From: Candidatus Thorarchaeota archaeon
GTDB taxonomy: Archaea > Asgardarchaeota > Thorarchaeia > Thorarchaeales > Thorarchaeaceae
Assembly: GCA_030612005.1 (NCBI GenBank)
Contig: JAUWOU010000006.1
Location: 1 to 62,012 of the forward strand
DNA: 62,012 bases
Reading direction: 5' to 3'
Shown here: positions 16,590-24,569 of the stretch, piece after piece
How the letters are laid out: every line of letters begins with the position of its first letter
Numbering within the stretch: position 1 is the first letter of the stretch
Notes under the pieces: model-generated
Told to the model about the DNA's origin: nothing
Seen by the model: only the letters and a program-made list of their open reading frames with translations
Databases searched by the model: none
Position numbers and translations under genes: made by a program

Positions 16590-19123
16590 TAGTTTGTCAC
16601 TCGCAGTAGTTTCGCAGGAAGCTCATCAATAGAGTCAATATCCAATACAACACCATGTCCTTTCTTTGCTAATGCTCTAGCAGCCTGAGGATTGTGCTCA
16701 TGTGTTGGGACTAGTACAATCAATTTGATATCAAGAGGTTTCATCTGCTCAACTAAATCTTCACACACTTTTTGGTCACTGAGATACATGTCTGTGGAAA
16801 AAATGAATATCTTCTCCTTGGCTTTCGTATCTTCAAAATTGCGAAGAGCCAGCTTGATTGATTCCGCCCCACCAGTGCCTCCTCCTGCACGGGCTTCTAG
16901 CAAGTCTGAAGCAACCTTCTCAACTGCAACAGTTTTCTCCGCCATTTCTTTGACAACATGCGTAACACTGTCAAATAGAACCACGCCAAAATCATCCTTC
17001 TTAATCCCATAGAGACCTGCCATTACTGAGATTGCAAGCATCCCCAATTTCTTTGGCGAGTCCATTGAACCGCTCTTGTCTAATGCCCAATAGAACGCCC
17101 TATGACCCATGTAAGTTTCCGTCACAAGGAATTCAGAGGTTTCAACGACTTTGAAATCAGTTCGACCTTGAGAAAGAAGCGAGTCAACAGTTTCTTCAAG
17201 ATTAATCAAATCGAAATCATCACCAATTCGAAATGGTCGAACAGTTGTTGATTCTTGTATACCTCCTAACATAGAGGAACCCATTGTCTGCCGTGCGTAC
17301 CTCATACCTAAATCAATGAGGAGTCGCTTAGAAATCTCAAGCAAACGTTTCTTCAGATCGTCAGGAAGTTGGTCACGGTAAGTATACCAAATTTTGATGA
17401 TATTTGTTGCAGGAATCCCTAACAGTCCTCCAAATGCCATATCGGCTCTGTCTTTATCAACGGGTTTACTGGATTGTCCTTGAGAACCACCATAACTGCG
17501 ACCATAACCCGGTCTCATTCCATGTCCTGCCGTACCAAGGGCTGCATGTAAGTCCTCATGAGCGACAGCGCCTAGAGCACTCTGATTTTCTTTTTCAGCT
17601 GCCAAGTCGCCCAACTGACGTAATTGTTGTTGCGATAGATTAGCAGCAGACATTAAATTGTGAAGTCTATCGAAATCACTCACTCCAGCCTGTATCAATT
17701 TCTTAATGACTTCAAAGGACGGATTGATGAGCTCAAGGATTTCTTCTTCAGTCATTCCAAGACGTTCTCCGGCTTTCCTGATAGTTTTCTCAGAAGGTAC
17801 CTGACCCATTCGTGATACATGCTTGACTGTCTGTCTAAGGTGTCCCTTCGTCGGGGACTTGTCCACAGCACCATCAGCCAATTTCTGCATGGCCTTGTCC
17901 CATTCTTTCTTTGTCTGTTGATTTGGAAGATTCTGTTCATGTGGCTGGTTCTGAGCTAGCGAAGACCTCAAGAAATCGGATGGCGAAGATCTTGAATCTG
18001 CGCTCTCAAGTAAACTTTGAGTTTCTTTTTCTACGAGACTCTCCCAGTTCTTATTCTGACGGGCATTCTCTGCAAGCTGACGCATGTCTACATTCTCACT
18101 AGCTCCAGCCTCGTATTGTTCATCGTACTGTTCAAGCAGGTCATCCATGATGTCCGTTCCAGTAGCTTCCTTGATCTTCTTAGCAAATTCTGCAGCGTCA
18201 CTAAGTGAGAATTTCTGCGGCGCATCTTTGATGTGTTTGTCAATGTTGTCAGGGACTCGCCCTAATTCGGCAGCGTAATCAGCAGCTTCGCTGAGATCAT
18301 CAAGATCCTCCTGCAGTTTCTTATCCATTGCTTTCTGCTGGCTGGGAGTTAAGGTTCCCATTTCTTCCATATGGCGTAATGCACGTGCTGCAGTTGATGT
18401 GTCGCGTTCTGATAATTTAGAAAATTCCTGTTTAACATCCTTATCACCCCTAAGGGATTTTGCAGCAATTTGTTCTGCAGCATTGGGAGATTCACACACT
18501 TGGTCAAGACAATCAAGTACCTGAGAGTTCTGCATATCTTTAGAACTCATATCTCCGAATTTTCCCATTAATTCTGAGCTCGCAGTATCTTTCAGCTCAT
18601 CATTGCTGGTTATTCCTCTTAGAACGATTTCACCATCAGTAAGATAGTCCTTTGAGGCATTGTAGAGGGATTTGTCCTTCTGCTTTCTGAGTTCTAGAAG
18701 ATACTCGTATCCAGCTTCAACTTTGTCTTTCTTGATGACCTTTGCAAGCTCCTGCTCACGTTTGATCTGTTCCATAACCTTCGCAAGTGCATCAGTTTTT
18801 ACAACTGTAGCTTTTGCTACAACTGCTTGCTCCTCCGGTTTCTTCTTGTTCTTCTCACGCCCAAGTAAGATGTCCTCTGCAATCTCCCTAGCAATCTTCT
18901 GATCTGGTGGGTAGGTAGTAAACACTGCAGCATCGAGAAAATCCTCTAGTGTTAATTTGCCGTTTCTAAAATATCTCGCGGATAGTAACATTGGAATGCT
19001 TTGGGTCTGTCTTACACTTGGTTTCTTAGAAACGTCTTTTCTATTACGCATTCTCTTTGTAAACTCATGTGCGAATGGAGGAGCATTACTAGGAAGAGGG
19101 GCAATCTTGGGCTGAGTTGCCAT
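16586..19123 (-). CDS. Large helical protein with C-terminal vWA domain (MoxR partner)
   Basis: 845 aa. A long charged, helical N-terminal region (about 1-620, rich in Lys/Glu/Gln, coiled-coil) is followed by a vWA domain starting AFYWALDKSGSMDSPKK: the MIDAS residues are DxSxS at Asp682, a Thr in GGGTGGAESI, and Asp in FIFSTDMYLSD. It lies 5 bases downstream of a MoxR-type AAA+ gene, the classic MoxR-vWA chaperone pair used for metal-cofactor insertion or complex assembly (for example CoxD/CoxE-, RavA/ViaA-type). The target is unknown. The large N-terminal region is unusual in size and looks like a scaffold. Confidence 0.85.
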   Translation of the reverse strand: MATQPKIAPLPSNAPPFAHEFTKRMRNRKDVSKKPSVRQTQSIPMLLSARYFRNGKLTLEDFLDAAVFTTYPPDQKIAREIAEDILLGREKNKKKPEEQAVVAKATVVKTDALAKVMEQIKREQELAKVIKKDKVEAGYEYLLELRKQKDKSLYNASKDYLTDGEIVLRGITSNDELKDTASSELMGKFGDMSSKDMQNSQVLDCLDQVCESPNAAEQIAAKSLRGDKDVKQEFSKLSERDTSTAARALRHMEEMGTLTPSQQKAMDKKLQEDLDDLSEAADYAAELGRVPDNIDKHIKDAPQKFSLSDAAEFAKKIKEATGTDIMDDLLEQYDEQYEAGASENVDMRQLAENARQNKNWESLVEKETQSLLESADSRSSPSDFLRSSLAQNQPHEQNLPNQQTKKEWDKAMQKLADGAVDKSPTKGHLRQTVKHVSRMGQVPSEKTIRKAGERLGMTEEEILELINPSFEVIKKLIQAGVSDFDRLHNLMSAANLSQQQLRQLGDLAAEKENQSALGAVAHEDLHAALGTAGHGMRPGYGRSYGGSQGQSSKPVDKDRADMAFGGLLGIPATNIIKIWYTYRDQLPDDLKKRLLEISKRLLIDLGMRYARQTMGSSMLGGIQESTTVRPFRIGDDFDLINLEETVDSLLSQGRTDFKVVETSEFLVTETYMGHRAFYWALDKSGSMDSPKKLGMLAISVMAGLYGIKKDDFGVVLFDSVTHVVKEMAEKTVAVEKVASDLLEARAGGGTGGAESIKLALRNFEDTKAKEKIFIFSTDMYLSDQKVCEDLVEQMKPLDIKLIVLVPTHEHNPQAARALAKKGHGVVLDIDSIDELPAKLLRVTNY

Positions 19124-19128
19124 CGTGA

Positions 19129-20034
19129 TTAACTCCCAAGGCTTCTCCGGACAAGTGCATTTACTGCAGGTTCTGTGTCAATTCCCGGTCGGAATCTTAG
19201 CGCTCCAACAAGAACATAGGTCGAAGCTTCCGATAGGGTTGCGTGAGTCACATTCTTCTCTTTCTTCCTCTTCGTCATTTCAGCGGAAAGTCTCGCAATA
19301 GAGATTCCCGCACGAATGCTGGCTGGGATTTCGATGTCAGTACTGAGTCTGGTGGCGGACACAAGACTGTAGATCTTCTCAAGTGTCGCATCTGAAATAT
19401 TGTACTCAGGACTGTTCATCTTGATGATTTCCAGTTCCGTCTGTTTGCGTGGATATCCTAAACGAATCCAAACCCGGATACGGTCTCGTAGAGCCTCACT
19501 CAATCGGTGCGCGCCACTCATTTCCTCGGGATTCATCGTAAGAACAGGAAAGAAGCCTTCCTCTGCCTTGATACGACCCAATCTCTGTACACTTATAGAT
19601 CGTTCTTCAAATGGATCAAGGAGAGAATTCTGAACATACTCGCTAAGTCGGTTGCCTTCATTCAAACCAAAGACACCGCCGTTGACCATTGACTTGAGAA
19701 GGGGTCCTGGCTCAAACGCTTCAAGACCAAAACCTTTCTTCAGTACAATACTAGGATTGAATGCCCCAGTCAGATGTGAAGGTCTCACGCCTTCATCACC
19801 CGTTACCCAGTATAGGTCTCGACCGGTCTTCTCTGCGTAAGCTCGTAAGAGTAACGTCTTACCCGTACCTGGCGGGCCAATAATTCCGGGAATCAAATTC
19901 GCGTTCTCACAATCTGCTAATATGTCAAAAGCATCAGAGTATTGTTCTTTGAGAACGATTTTGATTTTTTCTTTCTTAGCTGCTGCTAAGCGTTCCTCGA
20001 AGTTCTTTTTGAATTCTACCAATTCTTTCTGCAT
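19129..20034 (-). CDS. MoxR-family AAA+ ATPase with altered Walker B
   Basis: 301 aa, typical MoxR length; ATG 20034, preceded by GGGGGC and a TATA-like box. Walker A GPPGTGKT at residues 53-60; Walker B region VFGLNEGNR (about 122-129), where the usual Asp of DE is Asn125; sensor region LTMNPEE; the arginine cluster ALRDRIRVW (about 181-189). MoxR ATPases act with vWA proteins to activate metalloenzymes or assemble complexes; here the vWA gene follows at once. The D-to-N change could weaken Mg binding, but Glu126 is kept, so hydrolysis may persist. It is the promoter-proximal gene of the pair. Confidence 0.85.
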   Translation of the reverse strand: MQKELVEFKKNFEERLAAAKKEKIKIVLKEQYSDAFDILADCENANLIPGIIGPPGTGKTLLLRAYAEKTGRDLYWVTGDEGVRPSHLTGAFNPSIVLKKGFGLEAFEPGPLLKSMVNGGVFGLNEGNRLSEYVQNSLLDPFEERSISVQRLGRIKAEEGFFPVLTMNPEEMSGAHRLSEALRDRIRVWIRLGYPRKQTELEIIKMNSPEYNISDATLEKIYSLVSATRLSTDIEIPASIRAGISIARLSAEMTKRKKEKNVTHATLSEASTYVLVGALRFRPGIDTEPAVNALVRRSLGS

Positions 20035-20076
20035 AACAATGCCCCCATTGCTAGTAAGTGGGAGTACAGTTCTAGG

Positions 20077-20086
20077 GTATATAATC
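20077..20086 (-). promoter_or_regulatory. TATA box of the MoxR/vWA operon
   Basis: On the minus strand ATTATATAC lies about 43-50 bases before the ATG at 20034. Confidence 0.5.
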
Positions 20087-20137
20087 TTCCCTCATATTTA
20101 TTGAGTATTACATAAGGATTACTTTGCTTCGGATTCA

Positions 20138-21121
20138 TCATATCTTGCCAAGTTCTTCGTAGGCAAAGAGCGCCGGTGAGCCTCCTGTGTGCCAGAAGAT
20201 AGTGTGTGCATCAGATTTGATGTCACCATTCAATGCCAATCGCATGAGAGCTAGACCTGCCTTCCCTGTGTACACTGGGTCGAGAAAGATACCATCCATC
20301 TTAGCGAAGGTATCGATTGCGGTTCTCACTCCCTCAGTCATGATTCCATAACCGGGTTCTAGGAATGTGTCATCAATATGGATGTTTGGTGTGAAGTCAT
20401 CGACTTCAGGATATTTGTCAATGATGCGTGAGATCTGGTTCTTCACCTTTAACGTTGCTTCTTCAGCGTCATGGAGAACGCTGACTCCAATAATATCTAC
20501 ATCAAGGTCTAGCATTTGAGCTCCAACAATGAGACCTGCAAGTGTCCCTGCAGTACCAGTAGCTACAATGATCTTCTCAGGGGTAAAGCCTTCGTTTTGA
20601 GTTTGGAAATATAGCTCTTCCATTGCCACAGCATAGGATATCACTCCAACTGGCATCGTTGCTCCAGCAGGTACTGCGTATGGATTTAGACCAAAGTCCT
20701 TCAGGGTCTCAAGTACCTCATCAAGACGTGAATGCATAGTTAGGAGATGGTCATCCGGAAAGAATTTGATCTCAGCTCCAAGCATGCTGCTAAGGAGTAA
20801 ATTCCCAGTATAGGTCTCTGGCTCCTCTCCAGCTAACAGGAGAATACATCTAAAACCTGCCTTGGCACAAGCAACTGCTGTTTGTCTGCAGTGATTACTC
20901 TGAAGGCCTCCAACGGTCACAATTGTATCTGCTTTAATTGCACGAGCATCGCCCAATACAAACTCCATCTTCCGAGTCTTGTTCCCACCGAAAGAATGAC
21001 CTGTGAGATCATCTCTTTTTATCCAGAGTTCATCAAGTCCAATGGAATCTCCAAGGTGTTTCAATCTATGAAGTGGAGTAGGGAGAAAAGCTAGGCTTTC
21101 TTGAGGAATATTATCAAACAT
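20138..21121 (-). CDS. PLP-dependent D-cysteine desulfhydrase / ACC deaminase family enzyme
   Basis: 327 aa; start ATG 21121, which overlaps the TGA of the transporter gene upstream by one base, so the pair is coupled (the frame is open to 21271, but residues before the ATG have no homology pattern). Marks of the family: IKRDDLTGHSFGGNKTRKME with the PLP Lys in GGNKTRK; GGLQSNHCRQTAVACAKAG; the Gly-rich phosphate loop GTAGTLAGLIVGA; and a C-terminal HTGGSPALFAY. Members either open ACC or release sulfide from D-cysteine; archaeal enzymes are usually D-cysteine desulfhydrases, and the substrate here cannot be decided. Likely operon with the VIT-like protein. Confidence 0.85.
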   Translation of the reverse strand: MFDNIPQESLAFLPTPLHRLKHLGDSIGLDELWIKRDDLTGHSFGGNKTRKMEFVLGDARAIKADTIVTVGGLQSNHCRQTAVACAKAGFRCILLLAGEEPETYTGNLLLSSMLGAEIKFFPDDHLLTMHSRLDEVLETLKDFGLNPYAVPAGATMPVGVISYAVAMEELYFQTQNEGFTPEKIIVATGTAGTLAGLIVGAQMLDLDVDIIGVSVLHDAEEATLKVKNQISRIIDKYPEVDDFTPNIHIDDTFLEPGYGIMTEGVRTAIDTFAKMDGIFLDPVYTGKAGLALMRLALNGDIKSDAHTIFWHTGGSPALFAYEELGKI

Positions 21122-21780
21122 CAATGACTCGCTCCTGTAAGCCAAGCAATCAGCAGCATCATGAGTGCAGTTAAAACCCCAGCAAGGAGAGTCTTTGCTC
21201 CATATGACCACATATTCTTCTTTGATATAGTTCCAAGGAAGAGACCTAACAAGAATAGAAGCAACATACATATCCCAATTCCAATATAGAATGCAGTTTG
21301 ATAGTGGAGAATCCCCATGGGTACAAGAAATAGCGGCATGATTACGAGGAAGCCAGCAATAGCAGGAGAAGCTCCATCCACAATTGCTACCACTATAGAG
21401 GTTGTTCTGCTTGCTTGGGCATACATAGAGTGACTCATATCGGTCAACATGGCACGCCCCATCTCGTCAACCTCACGGTCTCTCTCAGCACTTTCAGCAA
21501 GATACGAACCGCTAAAGCCAGATATTGCCATTGCGATACTAGTTCCCGCTGCAGCTAGAAAGATTGCATTGAATCCAGCGGTTGGGTCTAATGGATTGAT
21601 TGTAAAGAGACCACCTAGAATGAGCCCTAACATCGTCAGTGCCCCGTCAAAAGCATTCATCGCGAGGTAGCGTCTTGCAATCTCTACACCTTGTGTGAGT
21701 TCAAGCGCACGCATTACTCGCTCGATACGCCCGCCTTCGAAAGCGGGTAATAATATGTTATCATCTTCAGATTCGGTCAC
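21121..21780 (-). CDS. VIT1/CCC1-family membrane transporter
   Basis: 219 aa from GTG 21780 (GGAG 8 bases upstream). An N-terminal helix with the family motif IARRYLAMNAFDGALTMLGL (metal-binding region), five membrane helices (about 47-72, 75-97, 129-150, 155-180, 195-214) and a charged loop SAERDREVDEMGRAML between helices 2 and 3 fit VIT/CCC1 proteins, which export or store Fe2+ and Mn2+. The loop is shorter than in plant VIT1. It is the upstream gene of a coupled pair with the PLP enzyme; if that enzyme releases sulfide, a link to Fe/S homeostasis is possible (inference). Confidence 0.75.
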   Translation of the reverse strand: MTESEDDNILLPAFEGGRIERVMRALELTQGVEIARRYLAMNAFDGALTMLGLILGGLFTINPLDPTAGFNAIFLAAAGTSIAMAISGFSGSYLAESAERDREVDEMGRAMLTDMSHSMYAQASRTTSIVVAIVDGASPAIAGFLVIMPLFLVPMGILHYQTAFYIGIGICMLLLFLLGLFLGTISKKNMWSYGAKTLLAGVLTALMMLLIAWLTGASH

Positions 21781-21824
21781 AGAGGTTTCTCCGTGTAAGG
21801 ATGTTTCGTCATTTCTGGTGTCTA

Positions 21825-21834
21825 GTTATAAATT
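21825..21834 (-). promoter_or_regulatory. TATA box for the VIT-like/PLP operon
   Basis: AATTTATAAC on the minus strand, 45-54 bases before the GTG start at 21780. Confidence 0.5.
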
Positions 21835-21876
21835 AGATGGACTGAAAGTGCGTTTCATACAGTTGCATAGAAGAAG

Positions 21877-22053
21877 TTACGAGAATATACTTAACATTCC
21901 AAACCCAAGTACCATCGAAAGTAAGATGACTAGTAGGATTCCCCCACAACAAAAGTATACGCAACATTTACAGGAACGTGAACAGCAACCCTCACTCGCT
22001 GGTGGTGGAGGAGGCTGAGTTGATCCATAATCTCCTGGCATTGGAATTTCAGT
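21877..22053 (-). CDS. Small Cys-rich single-pass membrane protein (58 aa)
   Basis: Start ATG 22053 with GGTGA close upstream on the minus strand (the frame is open to 22110). Residues about 1-18 are Pro-rich (TQPPPPPASEG), followed by a cluster of seven Cys (CCSRSCKCCVYFCC) at the membrane edge, then one helix (about 35-57). The Pro-rich/Cys-rich/membrane plan recalls eukaryotic cysteine-rich transmembrane modules, possibly by convergence; the Cys could bind metal or be lipid-modified (inference). No homology can be claimed. Confidence 0.55.
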   Translation of the reverse strand, partial: TEIPMPGDYGSTQPPPPPASEGCCSRSCKCCVYFCCGGILLVILLSMVLGFGMLSIFS

Positions 22054-22250
22054 CATTCTAATCACCATTATTGAACTGATGTTATGTTTTCCAAACTCTC
22101 GTTCTAGCATAAGAGCATTGTTGGCGTCTACTCCAGACGATAGAGAAACAATCTGTCCGAGTTAAAAGGCACATACATTTTAAGTGCTCAAACGAACTTC
22201 ATGATATTCGCATGTAACTTCATTAGCACATAGTTCTGAGGAGAACCATA

Positions 22251-23717
22251 TTGCCAGAGGAAAATAAAGTCTATACAATCTTTGACAGACCATTTGGATT
22301 AAGATTCATTGGTTTGTTAGAGATGTCTTTCGGCGCTGTTGGTCTACTATCTACTGTAGGATTACTTGCAGCTCTCTTAACTGGAAATCCAGAGATGTTA
22401 GATGGATTGGGATATATCTACGCCCTGCTAATCTTTGTAGGTGTTGTGATACCCAATCTAATTATTGGAAACTACGTGGATGATCTACGCAAGAATGCGG
22501 TCATTGCTCAGATTATCTATAGTATCATAGCTATGGGTCTTTCTGGATTCTTTCTTGCAGTTAGGGGAATTGGATACTTCTGGACTGTACCCTTGTTTGA
22601 AATTGAACTGGTTTTAGCAATAGGGAATCTTGCAGCTATGATATTTGCTGCTCAAGTGTTCATCATTATGTATCTCGTTTTTAATTGGGATAAAGCAGTA
22701 CCCCCCAAAGGAGCGAAAGTTGTTCGAGATCGAGGCAAAGCTAGACAAATGAAGAGGGGGTTGGTTCTTAGTCCACTAGCTCCAACATTGATTGGATCAG
22801 ATGGCACGACTGAACTTACGGATGAAGACTCGAAACGGATTTTAGATGTTCGAAAAGTCGTTACCGTTGAAGGAATGGCAATCCTTTGCTCTAACTGTAA
22901 TGGAGCTACACCACTGACAAAAGTCCAAGATAACAGACTGCAATGTGATTATTGTGGCGTGACTCTAGGAATCAGTAATGTCTTCGTACCCTGTGAAAAT
23001 CACGCGGAATTCTTAGCAGCTACAACATGTGCAGTTTGTGGAAATCATTTCTGCAGGAAGTGTCTTACTGCTCAAGAGCCACCGATTGATGAACGATGGA
23101 AAGGTTCTACAATCTTTGTGTGTAGAACTTGTTTTGAAGGTAGGTATAGACCTGCGGTAACAACTACATCTTTTGTTATTCCAATCGACGAGCTATTTTC
23201 AACCGCTGGAGCCAGATTCTCATCAGTCAGTAGAATTTACCGACGCTTTTTAGGAGCCTATGGAGGTGCAATGAAACATCTATGGAGGCTACCTCTCCAA
23301 CTTCTTTCCAGTTTAGGAAAGGGTCGTGGGAGTAGCGATAATTGCACTGGAGCTCTGATAATGATGATTATCATAATCATTGCAATTCCACTCATAGCAG
23401 GGTTACTATTGCTCGTCGGTGCGATTATTATCATTCCTTTTCTCTTCTATGCGGGGCTAGTGGTAGTTACAATCGAAGCTATCAAGGTGATAAGTAGAAC
23501 AGACTTCCAATCAATAGATTCAGTTAGAATTCAAAGTGTCATCAAGAAGAAGACTCCAAAAGTCAAAGAGTCCACTCTAAGATCCGATACAAGATCATGG
23601 GAACAAGATTTCAAATCAAAATCACTTGCAGTACAGAGAAAGCGTGAAATAGAACGCAGGGAACGTATGAGCAGAAGGAATCAAGATCATTCGTTTGTGG
23701 GAGGTGCGGGATATTGA
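22251..23717 (+). CDS. Polytopic membrane protein with zinc ribbon and B-box-like finger
   Basis: 488 aa from TTG 22251, with GAGGAG just upstream. Layout: four membrane helices (about 22-155); a zinc ribbon with CSNCNGATPL...CDYCG (about 208-235); a B-box-like module with CENHAEF, CAVCGNHFCRKC and CRTCF (about 240-290); a double hydrophobic segment (about 365-405); and a basic C-terminal tail. B-box fingers are typical protein-protein modules and occur in Asgard proteins. It overlaps the next gene by TTGA, and that gene encodes a similar ribbon/B-box/membrane protein, so both likely form one membrane complex, perhaps in signalling or ubiquitin-like processes (inference). Confidence 0.75.
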   Translation: MPEENKVYTIFDRPFGLRFIGLLEMSFGAVGLLSTVGLLAALLTGNPEMLDGLGYIYALLIFVGVVIPNLIIGNYVDDLRKNAVIAQIIYSIIAMGLSGFFLAVRGIGYFWTVPLFEIELVLAIGNLAAMIFAAQVFIIMYLVFNWDKAVPPKGAKVVRDRGKARQMKRGLVLSPLAPTLIGSDGTTELTDEDSKRILDVRKVVTVEGMAILCSNCNGATPLTKVQDNRLQCDYCGVTLGISNVFVPCENHAEFLAATTCAVCGNHFCRKCLTAQEPPIDERWKGSTIFVCRTCFEGRYRPAVTTTSFVIPIDELFSTAGARFSSVSRIYRRFLGAYGGAMKHLWRLPLQLLSSLGKGRGSSDNCTGALIMMIIIIIAIPLIAGLLLLVGAIIIIPFLFYAGLVVVTIEAIKVISRTDFQSIDSVRIQSVIKKKTPKVKESTLRSDTRSWEQDFKSKSLAVQRKREIERRERMSRRNQDHSFVGGAGY

Positions 23718-24553
23718 GTTCCTTACAAAGAATGATAATGTGCCCAGTTTGTGGTGGTTCAGTTATCATAGAACACTCTGATCAGGTCAATCTTTGTACC
23801 TATTGCGCAAGTCCAATCTTAGGTCCAAATCAAAATAGAAACTGCACAAATCATCCAGATACTCTTGCTACTGAAGTTTGTCATGTTTGCAAAGACCTGA
23901 TTTGTGATGATTGTACAGAAAAACGCGTAGGAGATTATGGTGGAAAACTCCTTACAATTGTGAATTGCTCAAAGGAAAGCTGTATTGCGGCAAGTGACTG
24001 GGCAAGACCATTGAATGTAGAATACCAACGCTTGGCCAATATGGATTGGGCAGATAAATCTGATAATTTTATTCTCAGGATTACAGGAGTTGGTGCCGTT
24101 GTGATGATGATATTCGAGCTCTACTTCATCATTGGAATGCTAAATCTTCAGTACTTCACTCCATTTGGTAGTCTCCTCCCTACAGGAGGTTTATTCCCAG
24201 GAATTCTAGTTATCATACTAATGGTCATTGGTAATATTCTTGCTGCAGTCTTGTTACAAACATCACTACAAGTATATGTTCACGAGAGACAGCTTACTTC
24301 AGGAGCTTTCCTCATAGTCGCTTTAATTCTTGAAGCGGCATATCTCATCTGGAGAGGACTTTACTTCAATCTCGTACAGGTTCCAGATCCACTCTTCCTA
24401 ACTATTTTACTAGCAGCATTTCTCTTTGGAACTATGTTAGTATTCATAGGTTCTCTCGGCGCTATCTATATCGGGAATAAGAAGCGCATTCAGATGAATA
24501 GAGCTATGGACCAACTCAATCTTTCAACTAAGAGCGCACTCAAGGAATTATGA
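23714..24553 (+). CDS. Membrane protein with zinc ribbon and B-box-like finger, partner of preceding gene
   Basis: 279 aa; its TTG start overlaps the preceding stop (TTGA), so it is coupled. Zinc ribbon CPVCGGSV...CTYCASP (about 10-35) and B-box-like CTNHPDTLATEVCHVCKDLICDDC split over about 43-70, then a Cys (SKESC) and four to five membrane helices (about 115-255). Compared with its neighbour the zinc modules are at the N-terminus and no N-terminal helices exist, but the ribbon and B-box order is the same. The function is unknown; a role in a shared membrane complex is inferred. Confidence 0.75.
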   Translation: MSSLQRMIMCPVCGGSVIIEHSDQVNLCTYCASPILGPNQNRNCTNHPDTLATEVCHVCKDLICDDCTEKRVGDYGGKLLTIVNCSKESCIAASDWARPLNVEYQRLANMDWADKSDNFILRITGVGAVVMMIFELYFIIGMLNLQYFTPFGSLLPTGGLFPGILVIILMVIGNILAAVLLQTSLQVYVHERQLTSGAFLIVALILEAAYLIWRGLYFNLVQVPDPLFLTILLAAFLFGTMLVFIGSLGAIYIGNKKRIQMNRAMDQLNLSTKSALKEL

Positions 24554-24569
24554 GGAGAGATTTCAGGTA

